Assembly: GCF_001921205.1 (NCBI RefSeq)
Contig: NZ_MSIE01000081.1
Coordinates: 1 to 42,673, forward strand
Length of the DNA: 42,673 bases
Reading direction: 5' to 3'
Origin: Actinophytocola xanthii
GTDB lineage: Bacteria > Actinomycetota > Actinomycetes > Mycobacteriales > Pseudonocardiaceae
Shown here: in pieces, positions 32,056 through 40,742 of the stretch
Layout: each line of letters begins with the position of its first letter
How positions within the stretch are numbered: position 1 is the first letter of the stretch
Position numbers and translations under genes: made by a program
The notes under the pieces: model-generated
What the model saw: the letters and a program-made list of their open reading frames with translations, nothing else
Told to the model about the DNA's origin: nothing
The model's database searches: none

Positions 32056-32991
32056 TCAGCCCGCGCCAAGCAGCAGCGCGACCGCGACGAGGATCGGCAC
32101 CGACACCACCGTCGTGATCAGCACCGTGTCCCTGGCCAGCACCGTCTCCTCGTCGGCCGGGTCGCGGGCGTTCGCGGAGGCGTAGACGAACACGTTCTGC
32201 GCGGTGGGCAGGGCCGAGGTCACGGTGACCGCCAGCAGGGCCGTGCCCGCCAGGCCGGCCACCCAACGGCCCAGTGCGTACGCGAGCAGCGGCTGCGCGA
32301 CCGCCTTGAGCACGACCACGAGCCAGACCCGCGCCGCCTTCGGACCCGACGCCGGGCGCGGGGCACCGTTGAGGCTCATCCCGTAGGCGAGCAGCGCCGC
32401 CGGCACCGCGAGCGCGGCCAGCAGCTCCACCGGCCGCTGGACGGTGACCGGCAGCCGCCAGTCCACCGCGGCGAGGGCGAGCCCGGCGGCACACCCCAGC
32501 ACGACCGGCGTGCGCAGCGGCTGGGTCAGCCGGCTCCACCGGGAGCCGCCGCCGGAACCGGCCAGGACGGCCAGCCCGACCGGGGCCAGCACCAGGATCT
32601 GGAACAGCAGGACCGGGACCACGAACGCCGCGTCCCCCAGCACGTAGACCGCGATCGGCACGCCCAGGTTGCCCGCGTTGACATACGAGGACGCCAGCGC
32701 GCCGGTGGCCAGCTCGCGCGGGCGCGACCGCCAGCGCCACCTGGCCAGCACGACGAACAGCAGGGCGCAGACCACGGCGCTGCCGGCGGTGGCGACCAGC
32801 GCTGTCGACAGCAGCGCCCCGGTGTCCGCCTCGGCCAGTGTGAGCAGCAGCAACGCCGGTGTCGCGACGAAGTAGGAGAGCCGGGAGAGCACCCCGGCCG
32901 CGCCCTCCCCCAACGCACCGCTGCGGCCGGCGATCCAGCCGACCGCGATCACCGCCACGAGCGCGCCGAACCCGGCGAGGACCGAGTTCAC
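32056..32991 (-). CDS. AEC-family (auxin efflux carrier / malate permease-like) transporter
   Basis: A 311-residue, roughly 10-helix membrane protein. It has the AEC hallmarks: an N-terminal VLAGFGALVAVIAVGWIAGR, NAGNLGVPIAVYVLGD in the first half, and the ALPTAQNVFVYASANA motif in the second half. It is the last gene of the hexarate operon, starting with GTG 7 bases after the dehydrogenase stop. Family members move carboxylates such as malate, so export or uptake of a pathway acid is plausible. The direction and substrate are inference. Confidence 0.88.
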   Translation of the reverse strand: MNSVLAGFGALVAVIAVGWIAGRSGALGEGAAGVLSRLSYFVATPALLLLTLAEADTGALLSTALVATAGSAVVCALLFVVLARWRWRSRPRELATGALASSYVNAGNLGVPIAVYVLGDAAFVVPVLLFQILVLAPVGLAVLAGSGGGSRWSRLTQPLRTPVVLGCAAGLALAAVDWRLPVTVQRPVELLAALAVPAALLAYGMSLNGAPRPASGPKAARVWLVVVLKAVAQPLLAYALGRWVAGLAGTALLAVTVTSALPTAQNVFVYASANARDPADEETVLARDTVLITTVVSVPILVAVALLLGAG

Positions 32992-32998
32992 GCGGCGG

Positions 32999-34513
32999 TC
33001 ACCTCGGCGGTTCCAGCACCCCGTCGACCCGGCGCGGGATCGCGGTGAAGTCGTCGGCGAGCTCCGCCGGCAGGACGTCGGCTGGCGCGTTCTGCCAGGT
33101 GACCGGGCGCAGGAACCGGCGGATGGCGGTCGTCCCGACCGAGGTGTGCTGGGAGTTCGTCGAGGGCCACGGGCCACCATGATGCTGGGCCCAGGACACG
33201 GCCACCCCGGTCGGGTAGGCGTCGAAGACGAGCCGGCCGGCCAGCGGGCGCAACCGCCGCGCGAGCGCCAGCGGCAGCTCGGTCTCCTCCCGGCCGCGCA
33301 GCACCGAGGCGGTCAGGGAGGAGGGCAGCCCCTCCAGCGCCGCGAACAGCTCGCCCTCGCCCTCGTAGCGGACGACCACGGTCAGCGGGCCGAAGCACTC
33401 CTCGGTCACCCGCTCGGGCAGGCGCCGCGCCGAGGTGGCGAGCAGCAGCGGCGTCGCCGCGAACCCCGCCGTGTCGGCCGCCGCGCCGCGCGCCAGCTCC
33501 TCGACGCCCGGCACCGCCGCCAGCTCGCGCGCGATGCGGCCGAACGAGTCGGCGATACCGGCGTTGAGCAGCACCTGCGGACCGGTCTCCCGAACGGCGG
33601 TCGCCATCGCCTCGACCACGACGTCGCCGTCCGTCCCGGCCGGCACCAGGACCAGGCCCGGCTTGGTGCAGAACTGCCCGCCGCCGAGCGTGGCCGACCC
33701 GACCACCTCCCGCCCGATCGACTCGCCGCGCTCCTCGGCCGCCGCCGGCGTGACCACGATCGGGTTGAGGCTGCTCAGCTCGCCGAAGAACGGCACCGGG
33801 TCGGGCCGCTGCTCGATGATCCGCAGCAGTGCCCGGCCACCGGCCGCCGAGCCGGTGAAACCGACGGCGCGGATCGCCGGGTGGGCGACGAGGTCCGCGC
33901 CCGCGGCCACGCCGTGCACGAGGCCGAGCGTGCCCTCCGGCGCGCCAGCCGAGCTGGCCGCGTCGCGCAGGATCTCGAAGCACAGCTGGGAGGTGGCCGG
34001 ATGGGAGCCGTGCGCCTTGACCACGACCGGGCAGCCGGCGGCCAGGGCCGAGGCGGTGTCACCGCCGGGGACCGAGAAGGCGAGCGGGAAGTTGCTCGCG
34101 CCGAACACGGCGACCGGCCCGAGCGGCACGAGCATGCGACGCAGGTCGGGGCGAGGGCCCATCGGGGTGTCCCCGGGGTGGTCGATCGCCGCCTCGAGGT
34201 AGCCGCCGTCGGTGAGAACCTCGGCGAACAGCCGCAGCTGGTAGGTGGTCCTGGTCAGCTCGCCGTTCAGCCGGGTCGGGCCGAGCGCGGTCTCCCGGTC
34301 GGCCGTGGCGACCACGCCCTCCCGCCGAGCCTCGAGCGCGGCGGCCAGCGCGTGCAGCAGGGCGGCACGCCCGGCGCGGCCGAGGGCGTCCAGGGCCGTC
34401 GCGGCGGCCAGCGCGGCCTCGCAGCGGGCGAGGACCTCCTCCGGCGAGGTCTCGCGGCCGACGGTCTCGACCGCCTCGCCGGTCCTGGGGTCGACGCTGC
34501 GCACGTCGGTCAT
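32999..34513 (-). CDS. 2,5-dioxovalerate (alpha-ketoglutarate semialdehyde) dehydrogenase
   Basis: A 504-residue ALDH-superfamily enzyme of the KGSADH type. Catalytic residues are Asn141 (FGASNFPLAFSVPGGDTASALAAG), Lys166 (VVVKAHGSHP), Glu245 (FGELSSLNPIVV) and nucleophile Cys282 (GGGQFCTKPG). GFTGSAAGG is the NAD(P)-binding turn. It oxidises 2,5-dioxopentanoate to 2-oxoglutarate, the last step of hexarate breakdown, which fits its place after KdgD, GudD and the galactarate-type dehydratase. The ATG overlaps the upstream gene's stop (ATGA). Confidence 0.92.
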   Translation of the reverse strand: MTDVRSVDPRTGEAVETVGRETSPEEVLARCEAALAAATALDALGRAGRAALLHALAAALEARREGVVATADRETALGPTRLNGELTRTTYQLRLFAEVLTDGGYLEAAIDHPGDTPMGPRPDLRRMLVPLGPVAVFGASNFPLAFSVPGGDTASALAAGCPVVVKAHGSHPATSQLCFEILRDAASSAGAPEGTLGLVHGVAAGADLVAHPAIRAVGFTGSAAGGRALLRIIEQRPDPVPFFGELSSLNPIVVTPAAAEERGESIGREVVGSATLGGGQFCTKPGLVLVPAGTDGDVVVEAMATAVRETGPQVLLNAGIADSFGRIARELAAVPGVEELARGAAADTAGFAATPLLLATSARRLPERVTEECFGPLTVVVRYEGEGELFAALEGLPSSLTASVLRGREETELPLALARRLRPLAGRLVFDAYPTGVAVSWAQHHGGPWPSTNSQHTSVGTTAIRRFLRPVTWQNAPADVLPAELADDFTAIPRRVDGVLEPPR

Positions 34514-35802
34514 CGAGAGCCTCCGGGAGAGTTGCCGAATGAGACGGACTCGCCGGTCCAGGCGCGGGCCTGCTCGCTCAACGTGACGCCCAGGCCGGGC
34601 CGGTCGGAGAGGTACATGCGCCCGCCCGCGGTCGTCAACCGCTCGTTGAACAGCGGGTACAGCCAGTCGAAGTGCTCGACCCATGGCTCGATCGGGTAGG
34701 CGGCGGCCAGGTGGACGTGTATCTCCATGGCGAAGTGCGGCGCGAGCTGCAGGTGGGCGTGCTCGGCGAGCGTGGCGAGCTTGAGGAACTGGGTGATGCC
34801 GCCGATCCGGGGGGCGTCGGGCTGGAGCACGTCGGCCGCGCCGTGCCGGATCAGCTCCCAGTGCTCGGCGACGCTGGTGAGCATCTCCCCGGTGGCCACG
34901 GCAGTGGTCAGCGCGCGGGCCAGCTCCGCGTGGCCCGCGGCGTCGGCCGCGTCCAGCGGCTCCTCGATCCACACCAGGTCGAACTCCTCCAGCGCCTGGC
35001 AGACACGCATGGCGCGGGGCCGGTCCCACTGCTGGTTGGCGTCGACCATCAGCGGCACGTCCGTGCCGAGGTGCTCGCGGACCGCGGTGACCCGGCGCAG
35101 GTCCTCCCGCCAGTCCGGCTGGCCGACCTTGATCTTGATCCCGCCGACGCCGGCCTCCAGCGTGCGGGTGGCGTTGTCCATGACCTGCTCGACCGGCTCG
35201 TGCAGGAAGCCGCCTGAGGTGTTGTAGCAGCGCACGGAGTCGCGGTGCGCGCCGAGCAGCTTGGCCAGCGGCAGGCCCGCGCGCTTGGCCTTGAGGTCCC
35301 AGAGCGCGACGTCGATCGCGGCCAGCGCCTGGGTGCTCGCCCCGCTGCGCCCGACCGACGCACCCGCCCAGACCAGCTTCGTCCACAGCCGACCGATGTC
35401 GCTGGGGTCCTCGCCGAGCAGCTCGGGCGCGACCTCGCGGGCGTGGGCGAACTGGGCCGGTCCCCCGGCGCGCTTGGAGTAGCCGAAGCCGATGCCGGAC
35501 AGCCCCGCCTCGGTGTGGATCTCGGCGAAGAGCAGCACGACCTCGGTCATCGGCCGCTGCCGGCCGGTGAGAACCTTGGCGTCGCTGATTCCGGTCGGCA
35601 GCGGCAGGGTCACCGAGGACAGGGTGACCCCGTCGATCCGGTCCAGGATGGCCAGCCCGCCTCCCCGGAGATCAACCCCGTTGGTCGCCTCGGGCAGTAA
35701 ACGTTCGGGTCGGGCACCTACTTGTGGCTGGGGTGCGTCACGTTCCCCTGAGGCGGCGGTCGCGGAGGTGGTCGGGCGGTGTCTCATCGGGCTGTCCGTC
35801 AT
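34510..35802 (-). CDS. L-talarate/galactarate dehydratase (enolase superfamily)
   Basis: A 430-residue enolase-superfamily acid sugar dehydratase, closely similar in recalled sequence to the Salmonella L-talarate/galactarate dehydratase (ISDAKVLTGRQ, LWAGASVGRSG-like and APHFAMEIHVHLAAAYP segments). Predicted catalytic Lys225 of KIK (223-225), metal ligands Asp254, Glu280 and Glu306, and His356 keep the family spacing. It removes water from galactarate/talarate to give the same keto-deoxy acid as GudD. The ATG at 35802 has GGAGG 7 bases upstream. The conserved fold begins only near residue 51 (ILDRIDGV), leaving about 50 low-complexity residues. A CTG at 35655 with GGGGAGG just before it is an intriguing alternative. 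Confidence 0.88.
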   Translation of the reverse strand: MTDSPMRHRPTTSATAASGERDAPQPQVGARPERLLPEATNGVDLRGGGLAILDRIDGVTLSSVTLPLPTGISDAKVLTGRQRPMTEVVLLFAEIHTEAGLSGIGFGYSKRAGGPAQFAHAREVAPELLGEDPSDIGRLWTKLVWAGASVGRSGASTQALAAIDVALWDLKAKRAGLPLAKLLGAHRDSVRCYNTSGGFLHEPVEQVMDNATRTLEAGVGGIKIKVGQPDWREDLRRVTAVREHLGTDVPLMVDANQQWDRPRAMRVCQALEEFDLVWIEEPLDAADAAGHAELARALTTAVATGEMLTSVAEHWELIRHGAADVLQPDAPRIGGITQFLKLATLAEHAHLQLAPHFAMEIHVHLAAAYPIEPWVEHFDWLYPLFNERLTTAGGRMYLSDRPGLGVTLSEQARAWTGESVSFGNSPGGSR

Positions 35803-35806
35803 TGGG

Positions 35807-37138
35807 CTACCTCCAGGGGGCGAGGCAGGGGCGTTTGGGGTCGAAGCGCCAGTCGGGCACGAGGTAGCGCATGGCCACCGCGTCGTCGCGGGTGCCGAGG
35901 CCGTGCTCACGGTGGAGCTCGTGGGCCGCGGCCAGCGCGTCGAAATCGAGCTCCACGCCCAGGCCAGGCCCGGTGGGCACCGTGATCGCGCCCTCGCGGA
36001 TCACCGGCGGGCGGCGGGTCAGAGCCTGGCCGTCCTGCCAGATCCAGTGGGTGTCCAGGGCCGTGATCGGGCCCGGTGCCGCCGCGCCGACGTGGGTGAA
36101 CATCGCGAGCGAGACGTCGAAGTGGTTGTTGGAGTGGGAGCCCCAGGTCAGCCCGAAGTCCGCGCAGAGCTGCGCGACCCGGACCGAGCCGCGCATGGTC
36201 CAGAAGTGCGGGTCGGCGAGCGGGATGTCGACGGCGGCGGCCCGCACCGCGTGGGCGAGCTCGCGCCAGTCGGTGGCGACCATGTTGGTGGCGGTGGGCA
36301 GCCCGGTCGCCCGCCGGAACTCGGCCATGGTCTCGCGTCCGGAGTAGACGCCCTCCGCGCCGACCGGGTCCTCGGCGTAGGCCAACACCCCGTGCAGGTC
36401 GCGGCAGAGCGCGACGGCGTCGGCGAGCAGCCAGGCGCCGTTGGGGTCCAGAGTGATCCGTGCCTCGGGAAAGCGGCGGGCCAACTCCCGCACGACGGCG
36501 ACCTCCTGCTCGGCGGGCAGCACGCCGCCCTTGAGCTTGAAGTCGGCGAAGCCGTAGCGGGCCCGCGCCGCCTCGGCCAGCGCGACGACGGCCTCGGCGC
36601 TCAGCGCGGGCTCCCGGCGCAGCCGCTCCCAGTCGTCGGCCGGCCGCTCCTCGGCCAGGTAGGGCAGGTCGGTGGCCCGCCGGTCGCCCACGAAGAACAG
36701 GTAGCCCAGCACGGGGACGCGCTCGCGCCGCAGCCCCTCACCGAGCAGCTCGGCCACCGGCACGCCGAGGTGCTGGCCGAGCAGGTCCAGCAGGCACGAC
36801 TCCAGGGCGGTGACCGCGTGGACCGTCGTCCGCTGGTCGAAGGTCTGCCGGCCGCGCCCGCCGGCGTCGCGGTCGGCGAAGGCGGTGGCGACGGCGCGCA
36901 GCAGCCGGTTGTAGTGGGCGACGGGCCGGCCGACGAGCAGCTCCGCGGCCTCCTCGATGGTCCGGCGGATAGCCTCGCCGCCGGGCACCTCGCCGATCCC
37001 GGTCCGGCCCTCGCTGTCGGTCACCACGACGATGGTGCGGGTGAAGAACGGGCCGTGGGCGCCGCTCAGGTTCAGCAGCATGCTGTCGTGCCCGGCGACC
37101 GGCACCGCCTGGATCCTGGCGACCGTGGGCTCGCTCAC
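35807..37138 (-). CDS. gudD: Glucarate dehydratase
   Basis: A 443-residue enolase-superfamily enzyme of the glucarate dehydratase subgroup. It has the KLKGG base loop (Lys201, Lys203), metal ligands Asp231 (LDPNGAW), Glu256 (YAEDP) and Asn285 (TATNM), and the second base His335 in [14 protein letters not shown] with Asp309 behind it. It dehydrates D-glucarate (or L-idarate) to 5-keto-4-deoxyglucarate, the KdgD substrate. The GTG start overlaps the kdgD stop by 4 bases (GTGA), and the next gene follows after 4 bases. Confidence 0.94.
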   Translation of the reverse strand: MSEPTVARIQAVPVAGHDSMLLNLSGAHGPFFTRTIVVVTDSEGRTGIGEVPGGEAIRRTIEEAAELLVGRPVAHYNRLLRAVATAFADRDAGGRGRQTFDQRTTVHAVTALESCLLDLLGQHLGVPVAELLGEGLRRERVPVLGYLFFVGDRRATDLPYLAEERPADDWERLRREPALSAEAVVALAEAARARYGFADFKLKGGVLPAEQEVAVVRELARRFPEARITLDPNGAWLLADAVALCRDLHGVLAYAEDPVGAEGVYSGRETMAEFRRATGLPTATNMVATDWRELAHAVRAAAVDIPLADPHFWTMRGSVRVAQLCADFGLTWGSHSNNHFDVSLAMFTHVGAAAPGPITALDTHWIWQDGQALTRRPPVIREGAITVPTGPGLGVELDFDALAAAHELHREHGLGTRDDAVAMRYLVPDWRFDPKRPCLAPWR

Positions 37139-38049
37139 GAGACGGTCCGCACGAGCTCGGTGAGCTCGGCGAGCTCGTCGGGGGTCAGGTCGGTCAGCGG
37201 GGGCCGCACGCGCCCGCCGTCGCGGCCGACCGCGGTCAGCCCGGCCTTGACGATCGACACCGCGTAGCCGCGGCCGCGGTCGCGGATGTCGAGGTAGGGG
37301 ATGACGAACTCGTTCAGCATCCGGTACACCTCGGCCCGGTCCTGGGCCCGCACGGCGGCGTAGAAGCGCAGCGCGAACTCCGGCAGGAAGTTGTAGAGCG
37401 CCGAGGAGTACGTGCTCATCCCGAGCTGCAGCAGCGGCAGCGCGAAGGTCTCCGCGGTGGGCAGCCCGCCGATGTAGGCGAGCCGGTCCCCGACCTTGGC
37501 ATAGGTCCGGGTCAGCCGCTCGATGTCGCCCACGCCGTCCTTGAGCCCGACCAGGTTGGGGTGCCGCTCGGCGAGCTCGACGACCGTCGCGTCGTGCAGG
37601 ACGGCGTTGGCCCGGCTGTAGACGATCACACCCAGCTCGGTCGCCCGGCACACCGCCCCGACGTGCTCGACCAGGCCGCGCTGCCCGGCCTCGGTCAGGT
37701 AGGGCGGGAACAGCAGCACGCCCGAGGCCCCGGCCTGCTGCGCGGACCTCGCCTGCTCGACGGCGACCGCCGTCGCCCCGGTGGCCGGCGCGATGACCGG
37801 GACCCGGCCGGCGACCTCGTCGACGGCGACGCGGACCACCCGGTCCACCTCGGCGGTGGTGAGCGAGAAGCCCTCCCCGGTGCCGCCGGCGGCGAACAGC
37901 CCGGCCACGTCGAACCCGGACTGCCAGGCCAGGTGCTCGCGGTACCGGGGCTCGTCGAACCGGAGGTCGGCGTCGAAGTGGGTCACCGGGAAGGAGAGCA
38001 GGCCGGAGCGCAGCCGCTCGGCGAGGGACTCCGGAGGCAGTAGCGTCAC
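37135..38049 (-). CDS. kdgD: 5-dehydro-4-deoxyglucarate dehydratase
   Basis: A 304-residue TIM-barrel lyase of the DHDPS/NAL family. It has the N-terminal [18 protein letters not shown], the carboxylate-binding GGTGEG (55-60), Tyr144 (VIVYSRANA) and Schiff-base Lys170 (VGLKDG). It decarboxylates and dehydrates keto-deoxyglucarate to 2,5-dioxopentanoate. I prefer GTG 38049, where the family body starts and where a -10 element ends 6 bases before (leaderless). ATG 38079 or TTG 38085 would overlap the promoter. It is first in the catabolic operon. Confidence 0.92.
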   Translation of the reverse strand: MTLLPPESLAERLRSGLLSFPVTHFDADLRFDEPRYREHLAWQSGFDVAGLFAAGGTGEGFSLTTAEVDRVVRVAVDEVAGRVPVIAPATGATAVAVEQARSAQQAGASGVLLFPPYLTEAGQRGLVEHVGAVCRATELGVIVYSRANAVLHDATVVELAERHPNLVGLKDGVGDIERLTRTYAKVGDRLAYIGGLPTAETFALPLLQLGMSTYSSALYNFLPEFALRFYAAVRAQDRAEVYRMLNEFVIPYLDIRDRGRGYAVSIVKAGLTAVGRDGGRVRPPLTDLTPDELAELTELVRTVS

Positions 38050-38055
38050 CCGTCC

Positions 38056-38100
38056 ATGTAAGAACGCCGCACGATGCATGTCCAAGAGCGGTTTCGCATG
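38056..38100 (-). promoter_or_regulatory. kdgD promoter and LysR-type operator copy 2
   Basis: On the minus strand TTGGAC (38085-38080) and TTACAT (38061-38056) are 18 bases apart and would start transcription at the kdgD GTG. The -35 lies inside a 28-base block (38100-38073) reading CATGC-N10-TTGGACA-N-GCAT. The same block occurs upstream of tctC. Confidence 0.6.
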
Positions 38101-38119
38101 AGCCGATACCGGGAGGGCA

Positions 38120-39013
38120 TCACTCCTCGGGTGGGAGGTTGTCGAGCACGTGCAACGCCCGCCACAGGGCCGGGTTGGCGGAGTCCCGCCGCCAGAGCAG
38201 GTGCAGCTCCACCGGCTCGGCGACGGCCAGGGCGAGGCGGGCGAACCGCACGCCCTCGATCGGCAGGCGGGCGGCGGACCCGGGGACGAACGCGATGCCC
38301 CGGCCCGCCGCGACCAGCCAGAGCATCGTGAGCACCTGGCTCACCGTGTGCACGGTGTGCTCCGGGTCGACCGGGACGGCGCCGACGACGAGGTCGTAGA
38401 AGTACCTCGCCTCGGTCGGCGAGTGCATGATGACCCGTTCACCGGCCACGTCGGCCGGGGTGAGGTCGCGACCGAGCTCGCCGAGGGGGTGCCCGACGGG
38501 CACGGCGACCAGCAGCGGCTCCCGGTGCAGCAGGCGCGAGCCGAACGTCGCGAGATCGAACGGCGGCCGGGCGAGCCCGAGGTCGATCTTCTCGTTGACC
38601 AGCCCGGCGACCTGCTCCCGGGTCACCAGCTCGGAGAGCTCGACGTCCACGTCGGGCAGCTCCGCGGAGAGGCGGTTGAGCAGCCGGCCGAGCACCCCGT
38701 AGGCCGAGGCCGCGGTGAAACCGACCCGGACGACGCCGCTGAACCCCGAGGAGACCCGGCGGGCCAGCTCCGGCGCCGCCTCGACGAGCGCGATCAGCCG
38801 CCTGGCCTCGACGAGGAACACCTGCCCGGCCGCGGTGAGGGTGACCCGCCGCTGGTCGCGGACCAGCAGCTGGGCGTTCACCGCGCGCTCGAGCTTCTGG
38901 ATCTGACGGCTCAGCGGGGGCTGGGTCATCTTCAGCCGAGCCGCGGCCCGGCCGAAGTGCAGCTCCTCCGCGACGGCGACGAAGCCGCGCACCTGCTCGA
39001 TGGTGAATCCCAT
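38120..39013 (-). CDS. LysR-family transcriptional regulator
   Basis: A 297-residue LTTR. The N-terminal winged HTH (1-60) is [38 protein letters not shown], and the periplasmic-binding-protein-like effector domain covers about 90-290 ([44 protein letters not shown]). It is divergent from the TTT transporter genes and upstream of the hexarate operon on its own strand. It is therefore probably the hexarate-responsive regulator of both. The shared motif at the two promoters supports this. Confidence 0.92.
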   Translation of the reverse strand: MGFTIEQVRGFVAVAEELHFGRAAARLKMTQPPLSRQIQKLERAVNAQLLVRDQRRVTLTAAGQVFLVEARRLIALVEAAPELARRVSSGFSGVVRVGFTAASAYGVLGRLLNRLSAELPDVDVELSELVTREQVAGLVNEKIDLGLARPPFDLATFGSRLLHREPLLVAVPVGHPLGELGRDLTPADVAGERVIMHSPTEARYFYDLVVGAVPVDPEHTVHTVSQVLTMLWLVAAGRGIAFVPGSAARLPIEGVRFARLALAVAEPVELHLLWRRDSANPALWRALHVLDNLPPEE

Positions 39014-39031
39014 GCACGAAAGGTATCAATC

Positions 39032-39076
39032 CATGCCTCAAGGGATTTGGACAGGCATGACCGAAGCTCATACCCT
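39032..39076 (+). promoter_or_regulatory. tctC promoter and LysR-type operator copy 1
   Basis: CATGCCT (39032-39038) and AGGCATG (39053-39059) form a perfect 7-bp inverted repeat with a 14-base spacer. The block reads CATGC-N10-TTGGACA-N-GCAT. TTGGAC (39047-39052), an 18-base spacer and TACCCT (39071-39076) form the promoter for tctC. The position between lysR and tctC is typical for an LTTR site. Confidence 0.7.
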
Positions 39077-39115
39077 CCCTGATCCAAGAGCCCGCGCGTC
39101 TCGAAGGAGAGAACG

Positions 39116-40114
39116 ATGATCAGGAAATGGGCGGTAGCCGGGGTAGGCCTGGCACTGGCGCTCTCGACCACGGCGTGCGGCGGCAACCTCGGCGGCGGCT
39201 CGGACGAGGAGGCGGCGGAGTTCCCCGGCGGTGACCCGATCACGATCTACGTCGGGCAGGATCCGGGCGGCAGCACGGACCTGATCGCACGGGCACTCGC
39301 CGACGCGGCCGCCGACGACCTCGGCGTCGCGATCACGGTGGAGAACAAGCCGGGGGCCAATGGCGCGCTGGCCGCCCGGGAGCTCGCCGGAGCGAAGCCC
39401 GACGGCCACACGTTGATGATCTACAACGGAAGCCTGGCCTACATCACCCCGCTGGCCGTGCCGGCCGACGAGGCGGTGGACATCGCCGACTACGAGATCG
39501 TCACCGGCATCTCCCAGGACGACTACGTCCTGGTGACCGCCCCGTCCTCGGGCCTGAAGACGGTCGAGGACCTGAAGGGGCCCGGGCGCCCGATCACCTA
39601 CGGCACGACCGGTGTCGGCACCGGCAGCCAGCTCTCCCAGGCCCTGCTGTTCGCCCAGGCCGGCATCGAGGCCACGGCCGTGCCCTTCGACGGCGGGTCG
39701 CCGACGCTGACGGCGGTCCTCGGCGGCCAGGTCGACGTGGGCTCCATCCAGCTCGGGGAGGCGGTGGAGCAGATCGAGGCGGGCAAGCTGACCCCGATCG
39801 TCACCTTCGCACAGGAGCGGCCCTCGTACCTGCCCGACACCCCGACCGCCGTGGAGGAGGGCTACGACACCCCGGTGCAGCAGTCCCGCGCCGTGTTCGC
39901 CCCCGGCGGCACCCCCGCGGAGGTGCTCGACCGCCTGCGCCAGTCGTTCCAGAAGGCGTTCGACTCCGACGCGTACCAGAAGTTCAACGAGGACAACCAG
40001 CTCACCCCCAACGAGGTCGACGGCGACGAGCTGCGTGACCAGTGGAGCGGCAACCTCGACAAGTACCGGCAGGTGGTCGAGGAGTACGGCATCAAGCTGG
40101 GCGAGCAGCAGTGA
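39116..40114 (+). CDS. tctC: Tripartite tricarboxylate transporter, substrate-binding lipoprotein (TctC/Bug)
   Basis: A 332-residue extracytoplasmic binding protein with lipobox Cys21 (STTAC). The Bug-family body includes ITIYVGQDPGGSTDLIARALA, ENKPGANGALAARELAGAKPDGHTLM, TYGTTGVGTGSQLSQALLF and PFDGGSPTLTAVLGGQVDVG. It captures a carboxylate outside the membrane for the TctAB permease. The context (hexarate operon, divergent LysR) suggests glucarate/galactarate-type diacids. The ATG has GGAG 6 bases upstream. The next gene starts within its stop codon (GTGA). Confidence 0.93.
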   Translation: MIRKWAVAGVGLALALSTTACGGNLGGGSDEEAAEFPGGDPITIYVGQDPGGSTDLIARALADAAADDLGVAITVENKPGANGALAARELAGAKPDGHTLMIYNGSLAYITPLAVPADEAVDIADYEIVTGISQDDYVLVTAPSSGLKTVEDLKGPGRPITYGTTGVGTGSQLSQALLFAQAGIEATAVPFDGGSPTLTAVLGGQVDVGSIQLGEAVEQIEAGKLTPIVTFAQERPSYLPDTPTAVEEGYDTPVQQSRAVFAPGGTPAEVLDRLRQSFQKAFDSDAYQKFNEDNQLTPNEVDGDELRDQWSGNLDKYRQVVEEYGIKLGEQQ

Positions 40115-40734
40115 CCGACCGGGGCGACGAGCCGCGACCGAACGGGAACGGCGTCGCCGAACACCCGCCGGCCGACGGGCAGGCCCCGGACCGCGACCGC
40201 GCCGAAAGCCCGCACCCCGAAAGCACCGGAACCGAAGGCAGCGATCTGGGGGAGGCCGTACGCGAGGTCGAGGCCGCCGCGCACGAGCACCGGCCGCCGG
40301 CCGGGCCGTTGGCCAACGCCCTGACCGCGGGCGCCGTGGTGGTGCTGGGGGTGGCCGCGGTGCTCGGCTCCTGGTCGCTCGGGGTGGGCAGCGCCAGCAC
40401 TCCCGGACCGGGAACCTGGCCGCTGCTGGTGAGCCTCGCGCTCGTGGTGCTGGGGGTGGCGCTGCTCGCCGGGGCGCGGCGGGCGAGCGACGCCGAGCGG
40501 TTCTCGCGGTCCAGCTGGCTGGTGCTCGCGGGGATCGCGACGATGGTCGGCTTCGTCGCGGTCATCGAGGTGGTCGGGTTCGAGATCCCGGCCGCACTGC
40601 TCTGCTTCGTGTGGCTGCGCTTCCTGGGACGGGAGAGCTGGCGCACCTCCGTCCTCACCAGTCTCGGGGTGGTCGTCGCGTTCTACGCGGTGTTCGTCGC
40701 GGCCCTCGCCGTGCCCATCCCGCACCTGTTCTAG
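40111..40734 (+). CDS. tctB: TTT transporter small membrane subunit (TctB) with N-terminal extension
   Basis: A 207-residue protein. After about 65 hydrophilic, Pro/Asp/Glu/Arg-rich residues come the TctB-type helices (about 68-90, 98-120, 130-160, 175-205), including GPGTWPLLVSLALVVLGVALL near the family's conserved GxxxFP-like start. The extension is longer than the few residues usual before the first helix. The GTG at 40111 overlaps the tctC stop by 4 bases. It forms the permease with TctA. Confidence 0.88.
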   Translation: MTDRGDEPRPNGNGVAEHPPADGQAPDRDRAESPHPESTGTEGSDLGEAVREVEAAAHEHRPPAGPLANALTAGAVVVLGVAAVLGSWSLGVGSASTPGPGTWPLLVSLALVVLGVALLAGARRASDAERFSRSSWLVLAGIATMVGFVAVIEVVGFEIPAALLCFVWLRFLGRESWRTSVLTSLGVVVAFYAVFVAALAVPIPHLF

Positions 40735-40742
40735 GAGGGTCC

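Noticed and set aside
32999-35386. Dehydrogenase reading frame extended upstream to 35386
   Set aside because: The extra 291 residues are Arg/Gly/Ala-rich and antiparallel in frame to the dehydratase. The ATG at 34513 starts the family body and overlaps the dehydratase stop.
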